Below, piece by piece: positions 34,986 to 47,866 of a stretch of 64,000 nt of DNA. Numbering within the stretch: position 1 is the first letter of the stretch; the number at the start of each line of letters is the position of its first letter. A program made the position numbers and the translations under genes. Source of the DNA: Phycomyces nitens (taxonomy: Eukaryota; Mucoromycota; Mucoromycetes; Mucorales; Phycomycetaceae). The notes under the pieces were generated by a model that did not search any database, was not told the origin of the DNA, and worked only from the letters and a program-made list of their open reading frames with translations. Location: contig JAHRBC010000003.1 of NCBI GenBank assembly GCA_022702545.1, positions 3,534,001 through 3,598,000 on the forward strand. The letters are read 5' to 3'.

Positions 34986-36074
34986 ATGTCTGTTATTGAC
35001 CCAAAGACCGAAGAAGCTCTCATCAAGCTCAACGAGGAGACTGAGAAGATTCAGGACGAAGTTCAGGCTTATTCCCGTAAGCTCATGAGACCTACCTGGG
35101 ATAAGCGTCGTGAAATTGTGAAGAACATTCCTGATTTCTGGCCTACTGCTGTAAGTTGTATAGAGCGATGGATATGATGTTATGATGGGATACTGATTTT
35201 TCAATGGTATTAAGCTTGGAAACTCTCCCTTGTTCAACAACGTCACCAACGAGGATGATTTGTCGGTAATTTTAAGAGATGGAAAGCAAGGAAAGAAAGA
35301 AAGGCTCTTTAACTGTACAATGGAATAATCTCCCTAGGCTATCAAAAATTTGACTGATTTGAACGTTGAGTACGATGAGAAGAACCCTCACTACCGCAAA
35401 GTCACCGCAGTACGTATTGAAAACACAGACACCTGGTTTCTGGGCATTTACTAACAAATGGGTTTTATTAGACTTTTAAGAAGAACGATCTGTTTAAGAA
35501 CGAGAAGATGACCAAGGAATTCGTTATTGGTCCTGAGGAAGATGAGATTCTCTCCAAGACTACTATTGAGTATCATTCTGGCAAGGTAAGATAACAATGA
35601 TAAATCAAATCAAGATCCAAAGATGCCCAATGTCCGGTTGGCTTATGTGTGCTTTGACAGGAGCCTTCCAAGAAGCGCAAGCACGCAGAAGACGAAGAGA
35701 ACGACGATTTCCAAATGTCTTTCCACGAATGGTTTGCTGATGACGAGAACCGTCCAGGCTTCTTTATCTCGTAAGTGTTGGGGTAGATTTTTTTTTAAAA
35801 AAAAAAAGAAAAACAAAAGCTGACCAAGTGTATTTGACTCAATAGTGAGGATATTTTCCCCAATGCCATTGAGTAAGTCACACAAGAATATCTTGTACTC
35901 AATGAATCAATCTAACCTTGGAATCCCAGTTTCTTCAACGATGATATTAGTGACCATGGTGACTTTGAGGACGATGATGAAGAAGACGAGGGAGAGTACG
36001 ATATTGGAGAGTCCGACTCTGAGGGTGAAGAGCAGGAGGAAGATACTCCCAAGACCAAGAAGGCCAAGAAGTAA
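34986..36074 (+). CDS. SET: SET/TAF-I-type NAP-family histone chaperone
   Basis: Seven exons (34986-35150, 35215-35265, 35338-35409, 35472-35585, 35661-35770, a 27-nt exon 35846-35872, 35930-36074) give 227 residues. The N-terminal dimerisation helix (KLNEETEKIQDEVQAYSRKL) is followed by the NAP fold: KRREIVKNIPDFWPTALGNS, HYRKVTATFKKNDLF, SFHEWFADDE and EDIFPNAIDFFNDDI. The tail is acidic with a closing basic motif TPKTKKAKK. SET binds H3-H4 and H2A-H2B and blocks histone acetylation. The helix-then-IPxFW order separates it from NAP1. All splice sites are GT-AG and phases agree. Confidence 0.93.
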
Positions 36075-36304
36075 ACAAAACCAAAAACCAAAAAAAAACC
36101 ATAAAGCAAATGAAGTAGAAAAATTGCATACGTTTTCTTAAACACATAAAGCTTATCACATACACAAACCATTATCACACTATCCACCCACTATTATTCA
36201 CAAATAAGAGCATCCTTAGATTGTATAATGTACATGTCATAACGCCATTGCTGGCCAAAATGTTTATTGGTAGAATCAAAAGAAAATAGACATGGATTCT
36301 TTTC

Positions 36305-37075
36305 TTAGACCTTGAAACCACGGGAAGCACGCTTACCACGAGCGCGCTCGAACTTGCGACCCTCAGAGCGAACGTAGGGCTTCTTGTTCTTGTGGGGACC
36401 CATGCCGAAATGCTTAACGGCCTCACGGGAGTTCTTGGAACCACGGATGAGGACAGTGTTGGCACCGGTGGGGGCACGGAGAGCAAGCTGATCAAGAGTG
36501 AGAATCTCACCACCAGCCTTGAGGATGCGAGCCTTGGCGGTCTTGGTGAAGTGGAGGGCAGCGATGGAGAGCTTGGGGAGGTCCAAGACACGGACATCAT
36601 CGGTGATGGTACCGACAACGACAAAGGTCTTGTTGGCAGCGCTCTTGGTGGCAGCGTACTTGGCAAGGCGGGAGACCGAGACGGGGGGACGGTTGACGCG
36701 GGACATAAAGAGACGCTTCAAGACGACCTTGTTGAAGTTGGCATCAGTGCGGCGAGCAAGGAAGCGGTACAACTTGACCAACAAAGCCAAGTAGACATTG
36801 TCAGACTTGGGGGCAGTGCGGTTGGAGTTCTTAACGTGGTGGTTCTTAAGGTCGATACCCTAAAGAAAGAGAAACAGAGAAAGAGAACCAAAAAAAAAAG
36901 AGGCAATCGAGTGATGATTAGCCATCATGTTCAATTTTGCCATTTTGGTCATATAGACTGTGGGTTTGCTAGTAATCCCCCAAAATTCCATCCATCCATC
37001 CATCTATGCATCCGTCTGTTTTGTTTTCGGGCATACTCTCTCTATCTATCCTATCGATCGTATGATGTTTACCAT
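36305..37075 (-). CDS. RPL18: 60S ribosomal protein eL18
   Basis: Two exons: 37075-37073, which holds only the ATG, and 36859-36305, giving 185 residues. Signature segments are [58 protein letters not shown] and [16 protein letters not shown]. The 213-nt intron directly after the start codon is long for this window; introns at this position in ribosomal protein genes are common in fungi. I looked in it for C/D snoRNA boxes and found none convincing. The 3' end converges on the SET gene. Confidence 0.97.
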
Positions 37076-37285
37076 GCTAAAAAACGTTAATCAACCAAGA
37101 CGTTGACAGGTGACAGAAGAAGGATTCCTCTTGAGCGGGCCTAGCCATGCCAACTATCCCCCCGCTCTGCCTCCCCCACTCCTCTGTCAGTCCCTCTCTC
37201 TCTTTTCCACTTTGCTCCACTGCCCCCCCTTTTTTTCCCTTGCCGGTCAAGCAGTCACATTGGCAATTACTCTAATCTAGGTCTT

Positions 37286-38415
37286 TTATGTATTGGCCAA
37301 GCTATAAAACTCTTTTCGCATATGCTTAATAAACCCATACAAATCCCTATCTCTGTTCAATTTCCGGACCATATCTGCACTCGTCTCGACTTCTGGGCTA
37401 CATTCTACCACTGGATATAATTTAGTATGGGAATAGATGTGTAAATAGCTTACATTGGTACTGGTGATCAGGACAAGTATACAAAGTGAACGAATATACA
37501 GCCTCAGGGTCATGAATATTGATAAATTTAAATGAGAATCTGATATGGTCCACTAGCCACAGACATCGTAAAACATTAGCCACATTTGTAAACCTTGAGG
37601 GTTGTCTTGGCAACAAATGCATCCTCTTTTAATTTTGTTTATTAATCTTTACCTTTTGGACTGGTCAAAGTCATTTGCGTGTATTTTTTGTATGTCTCGA
37701 GCTCCAATTGATTCAATCGCTTCCTTTTTTCTATATCCCCTTGCTTTGATTGCTTTGCTATCATATTTATTAATATCATTTCTCTGGATCTCATCGTTCT
37801 CACCATTCTTTTTTGCTCGAATCTTTTGGCGCAATAAATCACATTCATCTTGGCATTTGTCTTTACGGGCCATTATTTCTTCTTCTTTCTTTTGGAACTC
37901 ATCCACCTGGCGAGTCAAGAACCTTAGCTTCTCATCAGCAAGAGGTAATTCTATATTTAAATATGTATTTTATGCATTATATGTATATTTATATATGTAT
38001 GTAGATATGTATGTGTTCATTGAAATGGTTTTATATGTATAATATGTACTCAAGGGCTTCTCTCGCTATAAAAAATAATATCGTATTTTTTTTTAACCAA
38101 GCTTACTTTGTTTATAACTGTCTATCTTGTCCTTGTATTCTTGGATTCTATTACTCATAATTATTTGCTCATCTGTGCAAATCGGCATGGAAACAAATAA
38201 AGGGATTGATTAATTGACATGGCTCATTTAACGATCAACATCCCACCTTTTAATTTCTGATTAATCTCAATCGCATCGTCTTTTTCTCGTGTCATTCTCT
38301 TGTTCTCATCTTCCAAATAAAGGTTCAAGTGCTCCTTGGCTTTCAATATACGAATAGACATTGCATCTTGCTGTTGGTGTACTGTTATAGGATCAAAACT
38401 GTCTTCAAGATCCAT
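37286..38415 (-). CDS. SPC25: Kinetochore protein Spc25 (NDC80 complex)
   Basis: Six exons (38415-38247, 38172-38107, 37950-37804, 37757-37653, 37552-37454, 37410-37286) join in frame to 236 residues. Residues 1-150 are a coiled coil that ends LELETYKKYTQMTL. The globular RWD-like head follows: VDHIRFSFKFINIHDPEAVY, then QLVECSPEVETSA and RDLYGFIKHMRKEFYSL, matching Spc25's pattern up to its final helix. Spc25 pairs with Spc24 to link the NDC80 complex to Mis12/CENP-T at the kinetochore. The length is normal. The intron between exons 4 and 5 has alternative acceptors; I chose the one giving family spacing. Confidence 0.87.
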
Positions 38416-38728
38416 AATTGATCTAAATTGTTTTTTGTAAAAGAAATTCAAGCAATTATATATATATAAAAAGGAGAATATGATCAGAGGTCCAGGTATG
38501 TTATATATATATATGTGTGTGTGAAAGGGTGGGCCGGCCCTCACACAAGTGCGGCCAAGAATAAATGTAAAGAGCGCTAAATTTGACAGCTTGAGATTGT
38601 AGGTCAAATACTCCTTTATTGCTTTTTATTTATTTTATATTATATTATATTTTATATTTATTTATATAATTAAGACAGAGACCTTGTTGAGTGTCTCATC
38701 TATAGATAATTTAATACGGCACACCTTG
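38416..38728. other. Short AT-rich spacer
   Basis: Between the SPC25 start and SEC12 stop. It contains TA and TATT-type repeats (38455-38520, 38627-38670). Probably SPC25 promoter plus SEC12 3' end; no gene. Confidence 0.4.
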
Positions 38729-40505
38729 TTAAAGTTCATCTCTTGCTTCAGTAGACGGAGAAACTAATGTGGAGGATTTGATGGTCTCAATGGCAACAAA
38801 TTCAGTGACAGAAGAAGAGACTGGCAATGCCAAGTTGGACAAGGGAATCTTGGTAGTCGAGACCACCTCGGTTTTCCGAGAAACCACTCTCTCCTGGGCA
38901 AATGACTCGTCCAGATCACCTGCATTGAACAGGGTCGTCAACCAGAGCAAGACGCCTGCTATTGCGATGGCCAATAACAATGTGTGGAATGGGTTGATGG
39001 AAATGGGAGGGAATTGGAGAGGAAGAAAGACAATACGGCAGGTACTATCGGCTGATCCACTTGCAAGAGTACGGCGATCAGAACTAATGGCCATACTGGT
39101 AATCGAAAAGCTATGAGCATTCTTGATGTATGTCAGAACCTAGTCATTTAATTCGAAATATATTAGTATCATAATGCTTGTTTGGCCGAGAACTTTACCT
39201 GCATAGATGAAGCATCGAACAGGGTGATTGTAAAATCAGACGATGCAATAGCCAGGACAGCACCATCAAAACTATTAAACCCATATTGTAAATACATCTA
39301 TGCATTATCACCCACATCTAGACATATTACCTTGTGCACATGGCAGTAATGGGCTTCTTGCTCACTTTGTGGATCTTTATAGTCTCAAAAGTGTATGCAT
39401 TCAGACGGGCAACATATCCTGCTGGTTTATCAGTGCAGTTTACTATAGCAAACCCAACATCCTTGACAGCACCACGTCCATATCTTTTTATACGTTTAGA
39501 TTATACACTCTGTATTTTATTAATGTGCCCAACAAATCATACCTGAATGAACGGAACTGCATCTTACGCTTCTTGTCAATGGATGCTGCTGGAAGAGTCT
39601 GGAGAACCTTTCCTGCATTTTTACCGCGAATTGTGATCAACTTGAGTGCATCTCTTGTTACACATGTAAGTTTATCATTATCCAAGCCAATATCAACATC
39701 GAGAACTTCATCATCAAATTTGATTGCAGGACCATTTGATGTAAATGAAGGATACTTGAAGACCTCTGCATGACCATCAGAGGTTCCAACAGCAACCAGG
39801 CTACCATCCTCACTAAACCGAGCTACTTTCTATAACAATCAAGATGTCAGAAGAAGAAGAAAACTCTTGTTGTCCAATCCTTTATTTTCAAATACACTTT
39901 ATATATATATATATATCATTTACCTGGTATTCATCTGCTTTTTTGCTCGTTGATACTTGAATCGAATTATTCAGCGTAAATCTACAGTAGTATATAAAGT
40001 CATTAAACTTGATTCGAACCAGTTTCCTTGCGTAAACTTACTCTTCCTCGGTTACGTGAAAGACACGACAATGCTTATTGAATCCAGCTTCGATTTCCTT
40101 TGTAGGCTCATTGATACCTGCTACTACATAGTGGTCCTGTAATAAAATCCATGATTATTAGTAACCCTTGCGATTGTTTTGCTGCAAGTATACTTACGGT
40201 GGGGTGGACAGCGAGACACATTGGTGCATCTTCTCCTGCAGGCACGTCGTACACTGCTTCTTCTTCTAGATCCTTGCGTCTTCCGTCAATGCGGTAAGCA
40301 GACTAGAATATTGACAAGAAATAATAAGAAAGGATTCTTTGGAATCACGATGAAGAGAATGTCGCCAAGCCCTTACCAACTTGTTCTGGACGCCAGAACG
40401 TCCTCCACCTCCACCTCCACCAATAATAAGATGGTTCGTAGAAGTGAATCCGAGGCCGAATATGGGAATGCCAATAGATACTGAGAATGTGGGGCACTCG
40501 AGCAT
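38729..40505 (-). CDS. SEC12: Sec12/PREB-type Sar1 exchange factor of the ER membrane
   Basis: Multiple exons on the minus strand start MLECPTFSVSIGIPIFGLGF and end at 38729. The cytosolic part is a seven-bladed WD40-like propeller with the family's opening FGLGFTSTNHLIIGGGGGGG, whose glycine-rich loop is the potassium-binding K-loop region of Sec12, then VARFSEDGSLVAVGTSDGHA and ITSMAISSDRRTLASGSADS. One transmembrane helix follows (FHTLLLAIAIAGVLLWLTTL), then a lumenal tail of about 65 residues that ends in ARDEL. Sec12 loads Sar1 with GTP to start COPII coat assembly. The ending resembles an HDEL-type retrieval signal and would make biological sense on a lumenal tail. Confidence 0.9.
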
Positions 40506-40775
40506 GATGATGAGTAGGTAATCAAAAGTGGTCTGGTGAAAAAGCGTGTGTATTTAAGTGAAAAGTTGAGAATTGAATCCCAGTGTACGGTGTGAAAAGA
40601 TGATTGCCCTCGCCCATTAACAAGGTTTTCAATATATTTATATTGGATCTCAACTCAAAGACATCTTGAAGCCTGGTGGCTTTCTTTTATAAATTTTATG
40701 TATTTATTTACAGAAAATAAGCAATTGGATAGAGGTAAAAAAAATAAGAAGATTTTCTTTCATTTTGAAACATTT

Positions 40776-43279
40776 TTAATGCTTATATTCAAGGAACCGC
40801 CTCCAGTGCGATTGGTAGTTTCGCTGGATCTTGATGTCTTCAAGATATGGTCCAAAGGTAGAGCGAATGGTGTAAATGGCTTGCTTGAGATCTAAAGACG
40901 ATAAAACATTAGAGCCTATAATAATAATAATAAAAGGCTGAAGCAGTCTTTACCTGTAATCAAGAACCCAAGTTCATTCACACGCTCAGCCTCTTCTGTC
41001 TCTATCAGAGTGCCCAACAGAACATTCAAAATCTTTTCAATGTCTCGCTGGACATAACCATAAGGATCCTCATTCAAAGAAGCAGCCAATAGACTACCAA
41101 GAGCTAAACAAGATGTAAATAGACGTCCAATCCTTGTCCTGTTCACTTGAAGCCAAGAAACTTACATTCAATAGAATATAGTAGAGCAGAGTAATTGTTA
41201 AATACAGACTTGTATTGGGCCTTGACTGTCAGGGCACCCAGTTTCTTGACCCATCGCCAATGTCCAGACTTTTTTTCAAGATACTTGAGAACCTTTAACA
41301 GCATGTTTTCTGGCGCAGTAGTAACGATTTCCTGTGCACGATCCGACATATCAGCTGGAGGAATATTGGATCCAGTTGCAAGAGTAACAGCCTTGACAAA
41401 CAGCAAGGAAGAACGATCGTCAAGGTAGACTACTTCTTTTTTAGGAGCAGCATAAATGTTCTTTTCGAGCAACTTGATCTGATGAATGGGGTGAGGGTTA
41501 ACAGGAGGTGGCACTCCGGTAGATTCACCTAATGATGGAGAATATTGTAAGATAAGTTGTCCCTCCATGTCTTGTTGTTGTTCCTTGCCTCGTTTTTTGC
41601 CATGGACTTCCTTGGCAATATTGGTACGGTATGTTTCTATAGTTTTGAGACATTCGCCAGAGATACGGCTCCATTCAGTGTCATTCACACCAGTACCAAT
41701 ATTGCGGAAAAGCTCTGAACGTCTAGCAGGATCTCTGCTGGCCAAACGAGCAAGTTCAGCATAAGCTGTTGCCTATATAATATCCAGATAAATCAATACG
41801 AATAAGCACTTGGCATGTATATTCCCAGTTTTATGTGTCTGGGTGTATATTTACCTGTAGTAAGGTATCCCCGTGGTTCTGGAGGCCTGACAAGAGACAT
41901 TCAAAAGGTCTGGGTGATAAAAGAGATACAGGTTCGACCTTGAAAATAAAATGCCAATAATACACACTCGTTAAGTATATGTATCCCTTTCATGCCAACT
42001 GCAGAGTATGAATTACCACTTCGAAAAAGACCATAAACAGACGATCTGACAGTTCCCAGCCACTGACGGCAATAATTCCACCCAATACCATACGTGCCAT
42101 CAGATAAAGGTCGTACCATTGGAAACCATGAACAGGTGAATCCAACATACTATTTTGATAATAATTTTTTACATCAATTACAAGTTTTATATGCTTTAGA
42201 AAGCTTACCGTGTGTACATGCCAAAGAATTCAGCGACATGATGATAGATTGTGCCATTGAGGAACAAGTAGGCCACATAAGAGAAGCCGAATACACGGGT
42301 AGCAATATGTGTAGCTTCATGGCAAACAGAAGAGATGCTGGCTTTGATAGTGTAAATCTTCTCTTGCTATTATGAAATAAGCAAACACTTTGAGTACTGG
42401 CAATTGGTCCAACAATATCAATATTTTACCTGAATAGAAGGAAATTCAATGTTTGATCGTCGTTCATAAATGCTACGGACTGCAAAAGTAATTCCAAGCA
42501 AGATGGCATAAAAAACAACAAATATATTCTCTTGGTTTAATTGACGTGCTCCAATGTGGTGTCTGGTAATTATCATTAGATATAGGCAACATTTTACGCA
42601 TTGGATATACTATTGGCATTATTAAACTTACCCATGAGGATAGATAAACAAGGCATCAGTATAAGTGTCGCCCATGAGAAACTTCATGTAATAGCGAATA
42701 ATAAAAAAGCTAGAAGTAGCATAGAGAGCAGCAATGATCCAGTTGTCTACAGCTGTCAACATTACAAATACTTCGGATGCAACATTGGGCAGGTTGGACT
42801 GTTGAACTGTTTTTTGTTATTTTTGATTAGCAATCTAATCCAAATACATTTTCTTTTTGATCATGTGTATACAGCAAATATGTCTTACCAGTACTGGTAA
42901 TGAAGCGAACGGCAAATAAAGGTAAAATGGCGATAAAGAGGATCTGAGAGAATCCAATTGTCTTCATTGAAAGAACACTGCTAATGTAATCTTTATGATT
43001 ATAGAAGCATTGGCGCGTAAGTTTGATATTAAATAAATGTACTTTGTGTGTGTGTGTGTGTTTTTTTTTGCTTTTACCTAGATTGAAGCTGAATCGCAAT
43101 TGAAACAGAATTGAAATCAAAAGACAGAATCCATATAGTGTGGCGAGAGCTTGAAGACAGCGACGATGGACTGTTTGAGAGTAAGCATCGGCATATGAGA
43201 TGGTGATTGGTCGTTCAGGCACTTTTTGTACGTTTGTCTGCTGGGCAAATATGGAAGGTTGGGTTGCCAATGGCACCAT
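40776..43279 (-). CDS. NDC1: Ndc1-type transmembrane nucleoporin
   Basis: About nine exons run from the start at 43279 to the stop at 40776. The N-terminal half has several transmembrane helices (LYGFCLLISILFQLRFSF, ILFIAILPLFAVRFITS, NWIIAALYATSSFFIIRYYM, NIFVVFYAILLGITFAVRSI, YVAYLFLNGTIYH and GGIIAVSGWELSDRLFMVFF). The C-terminal half is soluble and helical, with LLSGLQNHGDTLLQATAYAE marking the Ndc1 region and a final segment IYTIRSTFGPYLEDIK typical of the family end. Ndc1 anchors nuclear pore complexes and, in fungi, also the spindle pole body in the nuclear envelope. The intron 1 acceptor was chosen for frame (CATAAAG before DYISSVLSMKT). Confidence 0.85.
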
Positions 43280-45833
43280 GATGAACTTGTCTTTAAGTAT
43301 ATATTTTTGGTTGGTGACAGAGAGGGGTAGATTTTAAGACCAAAGAGACAAGAAAACTATCCGGGGTTTATTTGATTTTTTATTTGATTTTTTATTTTTT
43401 GCTTGGAACGCGTTTTATTATTATTATTTTTAAAGATTTTATTCAGGTGTAATCAAACTCTCTAAAGGTTTGTATTCGGCGAATGAAAATGTATGCGTGG
43501 CAGACAACTTTGTTTTTTTTTGCGTTTATATTTAGAAGGCGCATTAAATAGTTATAAAAAAGTATCTTTTGCGTAATTGGATGGATAGAAAGGATTAGGA
43601 ATAGATCACCCCCTATTCTAGACAACATTTTCTGTATAACCATAGATTTATCAAGGTTGTTTCTATCGAAAATAGTCGAGTAACAATGAGGACTGTATAT
43701 CTTATATTACATTTAAAAATGACAAGAACAAACGCAAAAATAAACGCAATTTGCCATTTTTGGGTGTCTGAGATGTTATTTTAAACTTGCGCCAATGCGC
43801 TTAAAACAACAAAATGCATATGTTTTTTTTTTATTTAAAAAAATTAATATGAAATCAAATGTAATTGACTATGGTATGTCCAATTACTCTATATCCAAAC
43901 AAAGTAAGGATGTTTATTATTAGCAGCCATACAGTCATCTGTGGTCATTATTCTTACCTTGTATGACCACCACATATGTTTCTTACTATAAATCAATGAT
44001 ATTTTTTTTTAAAAAAAAAAAAAGTGATATCTTGACTGTACTCCTGAATCTCTTTGAATACGAGCCAGTAAGAATGATTGTCTACGGGAGCAATATCGCG
44101 CCTGGAAAAAAAATCATTTGAATATCCAAATGCTTTTCCAGGAGACTGATTCGAATGGTATTAGATTACTAGGGCATGCTAAACTTATATTGATAGTCAT
44201 GTGGATATTGGTCTAGAAAAGATGTCAAAGATGATTAATTGTGCTTTGATATCGATTCCACATTAGACTCTATTTCCCAGTATTCATTTTGGAAGACTAC
44301 TCCTTGATCCATCTCAAAAAGAAAAGAGAGAGAAAGAGAGCTTACCAACTGTCTAAACTTTTTTTTAATAAAGCGTTTTCTAGAGTTGAATAAATGATTT
44401 TCATGCAGTTTATTATAATCCTAGTTTTGATTTGCTTTCAAAGGCAACATTCGTATGTTCAAGTCTGACAGTTTTATTAGGAGATGAATTTGTAATCCAT
44501 CTATTATTAGCAGAGACCTATGATTAATATTCTTCTATGTTTTGGTGGGATTGTGGAGATTGTAAATAGAATGAATGCAACTGAATCATCAAAGATCAAG
44601 CCATTATGTCAAGGGAAATTATTACATGTATAAATAGTTGGTTTAGAAGACCAATGGTACCCCCATAATATCTAATGTTGCTTTGTCCATTGCAGCCTTT
44701 AAAGATTGTGAATCTTGGGTGACATGATTGAGTAGGTTTCAACTAATCTTTTGAGCTACAAGCCCAATGACTCAAATTAAAATCACCCAAAAATAGTCAT
44801 TCCAACTATTGTGAGAGTTCAGAATCTGAAGCAGCACAAGAATATAGCCTCATTTGAGACAAGAGTGTAAATTTCAGTCGGCTGAATACAGAGTAAAAGA
44901 GGCTTTTTAGCAAATAAACCGTGGGAAATGATTGATTATTAAACAGACCCTCGGTGGTGAATAAACAGGTAGACACTAGAAATTTATTACATTTCTTGTA
45001 TGGATCCTACAGGTAGAATTCTTGCGTACAAGGTACTACTCGAGTATTATTATTATTATTTCTCTTCAAAATTGAGTCTGTGTTATCAGATCTTTATTGA
45101 CGCAAGTATTATTTGTGTTATTTGTATAGTTTTTTGAGCAGTAGCAGGGTTAACAAGATTGAAATACCATGATAAATGCAATATTCCATATTTTGAATTA
45201 CTTGATTTTTTACCATTTATAAAGGAGCTTTCAAGCCAGACTGGATCGCGTGGATATAAAGCCACATACCTGTAGATTCTACCATTAGATCCTATTAAAT
45301 TGCCCTAGTCAAAATTAAAATGGGCTCTCCAAGACTGCCTAGTCTGAAAGAGATGCAACAAAGTCAAAATCACATCAAACTGTTGTGTAAATCAGATAAG
45401 CCATTTATATTCTTATGGCACATCCAAGCAAAATGAAATATCCATTGTATGCAAATCTGCAATAAAAATAATGCCAATACAAATAAGGAAATCCAACAAA
45501 GCATTTAATGTTTCACAACGTGGGAAGTTATATCAGAAGGGAGGGGTAGAGAGATATGAAGATGATGACGTAGAGTGGGGAGATTCGGCCTAAAGAGTCA
45601 AGGCGTAGGGATCCAATCAGATAAGTTAAATGGTTATGTTTTGCCTGATGGGTGCAAATAGACAGACTGCCAAACCATAAGAGTTCCTGAGTCAGGGCCT
45701 GTTAATCTGATAAAAAAAAAAAGAGATTATTTTTCATAACAAAAAAAAAAGGCAGGAAATTCTGAATAAATTGCCACCGGACTTTTCTTACTTTATTTTA
45801 CATCTTTTCCTCCCTCTTTTCTTAAAATATACA
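43280..45833. other. AT-rich gene-free spacer
   Basis: About 2.5 kb. The right-most 150 bases are probably the ISU1 promoter. Elsewhere I see homopolymer runs and short palindromes but no credible coding region, tRNA or mobile element end. Confidence 0.4.
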
Positions 45834-46446
45834 ATGTTGCGCACTGCTTTGAACACCTTCCAGAACTCAACACGTCTTGTACGTACACCTATCGCCTCTA
45901 CTGGAGTACGATTCTATCATGAAAAGGTAAGCAAGGGATAAATTAAGCGAAATCTCAAAAAGCTAATGCCAAACCCATAGGTCATTGATCATTACGAGAG
46001 ACCCCGCAATGTCGGTTCTTTCCCCAAGAGCGATCCTGATGTTGGAACTGGACTTGTTGGTGCACCTGCCTGTGGTGATGTGATGAAACTTCAGATCAAG
46101 GTTGACGATAACACTGGCAAGATTGTCGATGTCAAGTTCAAGACATTTGGCTGTGGTTCAGCTATTGCTTCCAGCAGTTTTATGACTGAGCGTGTTAGAG
46201 GCATGACTCTCGACCAGGCCAGCAAGGTCACAAACACCGAGATTGCCAAGGAGCTTTGCTTGCCTCCTGTCAAGTTGCATTGCTCAAGTAAGATTGCCTT
46301 TTTTCTTTTTGCTTTTATTAATTCTCTTTATAGTGTTGGCTGAGGATGCTATCAAATCTGCCATCAAGGATTACCATAGCAAGCGTGGATCCAAGGGTAT
46401 CCAGATGCCTTCTGCTGAACCTACTCCCGCTCAAGCAACCGCATAA
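45834..46446 (+). CDS. ISU1: Mitochondrial iron-sulfur cluster scaffold protein IscU/Isu1
   Basis: Three exons (45834-45926, 45981-46287, 46334-46446) give 170 residues. The first ~28 residues are a mitochondrial presequence (MLRTALNTFQNSTRLVRTPI). The mature part has all scaffold features: VIDHYERPRNVGSF, the three ligand cysteines in APACGDV, TFGCGSAIASSS and LPPVKLHCSMLAEDAI, and the Hsp70-recognition LPPVK. It assembles 2Fe-2S clusters with Nfs1-Isd11, frataxin and ferredoxin. The final ~25 residues (from KRGSKGIQ) are a family-typical variable tail. Confidence 0.97.
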
Positions 46447-47866
46447 AACTCGAAATGTACTCATCATCAACCAAATAGCAACAATATGTCATGACTTGCC
46501 CCGGAATGTTCATTGAAATTGCATTCTCATCCTTTTTGTAAAATAGCATTCTAACCATTCAGTATAAATATCCACAGTCTTTTTTAGTTTTTGAATAAAA
46601 TTAACCAGGTGTCTTTGAGTTTCTTCCAGACCATCTTTTCGAGTGTTTTTAAATAGATTTGCTTTGATTTCTCACCTAATCTCACATAATAATCCAAAGT
46701 CTTTTATGTATTGGCCTTTTAAATAAATAAATAAAAAAAGCCTTTTTTTGCATTTTAAAATGAATTCAAGAGACATTGCTGGGTATTTTAGATCTGGATT
46801 ACAGATAATACCAATCTGATGGAAGAGAGTTCTTCCTTGCTTAAAACATTTTCCTCCATCAGGAAACATCTCGTGCGACATTATAGAGAGTGTTTGTGAC
46901 AGTCAAAATAAAATATATAAATGTTTTGTTCTTGGAATTTATACATCTTGCCAATAATGATTCAAAAGAAGCATGGAGCGGATAGCTGTGGGGTACAATT
47001 GTAAAGAAATAGGGTTTAGATTGATTTCTAATTTTGAATTGAGATTTTGTGGGGAATTGGCTGTGTGTCCATACTTTTGTATAAAGAAAGATCAAGACCA
47101 TGAATATTTTCGATCTACTCAATTCATAAAGGTTCTCGAGCGGCATTAATTGATGATATGTACATTAATAAGCCAAGTTTATCTTTGGCTTAATAATGTA
47201 CTTGACATAATGGATCTTTCTAGACAATTGAATACTTGAAAGATATTAAATATGCTACATGTTAATAAAGCGCAACATGACGTGCTTGTTAATAGACATT
47301 AGTTACAAGCCATTCAAGATCTACGCAAATCCACCATTGGTACCACTATATTACAGTTGAATGTCAATCTAACAAATATATACATATATATATATATATT
47401 TGGTATTATTCAGAACATTAAATATACCATGTATAATTGTAGGCCAGGGTTTCACTTTTAGGCTCAAAATACTCGCAAGATAGAATAAGCATATCGATAT
47501 CGATCAATCTATTGTTTAGAGAATCTTTTGCAGTGTCTAGAATAACTATAAATACATTTGAAGGTCAGGGACCCTGAGCCATTTGAAGACCCAAAAAAAG
47601 AAACAAGAAAAAGGGACATTTCAGTGGTAGATCCTTGGGATAAAGCGTCCAAGTTTTTCTGATCTTACAAGGAATATTACTCGTCAGTTATACAGTGTTT
47701 CTACTCGACATTGAGACGATGCTAATCTTTTTTTTTGGACGAATGAAAATTAATTTCTAGACTAGACAATTTGCTTACCTTTTTTGGACACAAAAGAATA
47801 TAATTTGGTCAAAGGGATTTAGTCAAGGTAAGAATGACTAGTATTTTTTTTTACCTGTAAGCATCT
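46447..47866. other. AT-rich spacer downstream of ISU1
   Basis: No recognised gene. Minus-strand open frames at about 46672-46881 and 46859-47146 have no recognisable motif. A TA-repeat tract lies at about 47377-47400. The right part borders the decayed nuclease copy and may include its 3' element sequence. Confidence 0.35.

Noticed and set aside
36861..37072. Intron-encoded C/D-box snoRNA in the eL18 intron
   Set aside because: An ATGATGG resembles a C box but no properly placed CTGA D box or terminal stem was found.
36392..37090. 232-codon plus-strand frame opposite eL18
   Set aside because: Mirror of the biased codons of the ribosomal protein gene; Gly/Asp/Val-rich without a fold.
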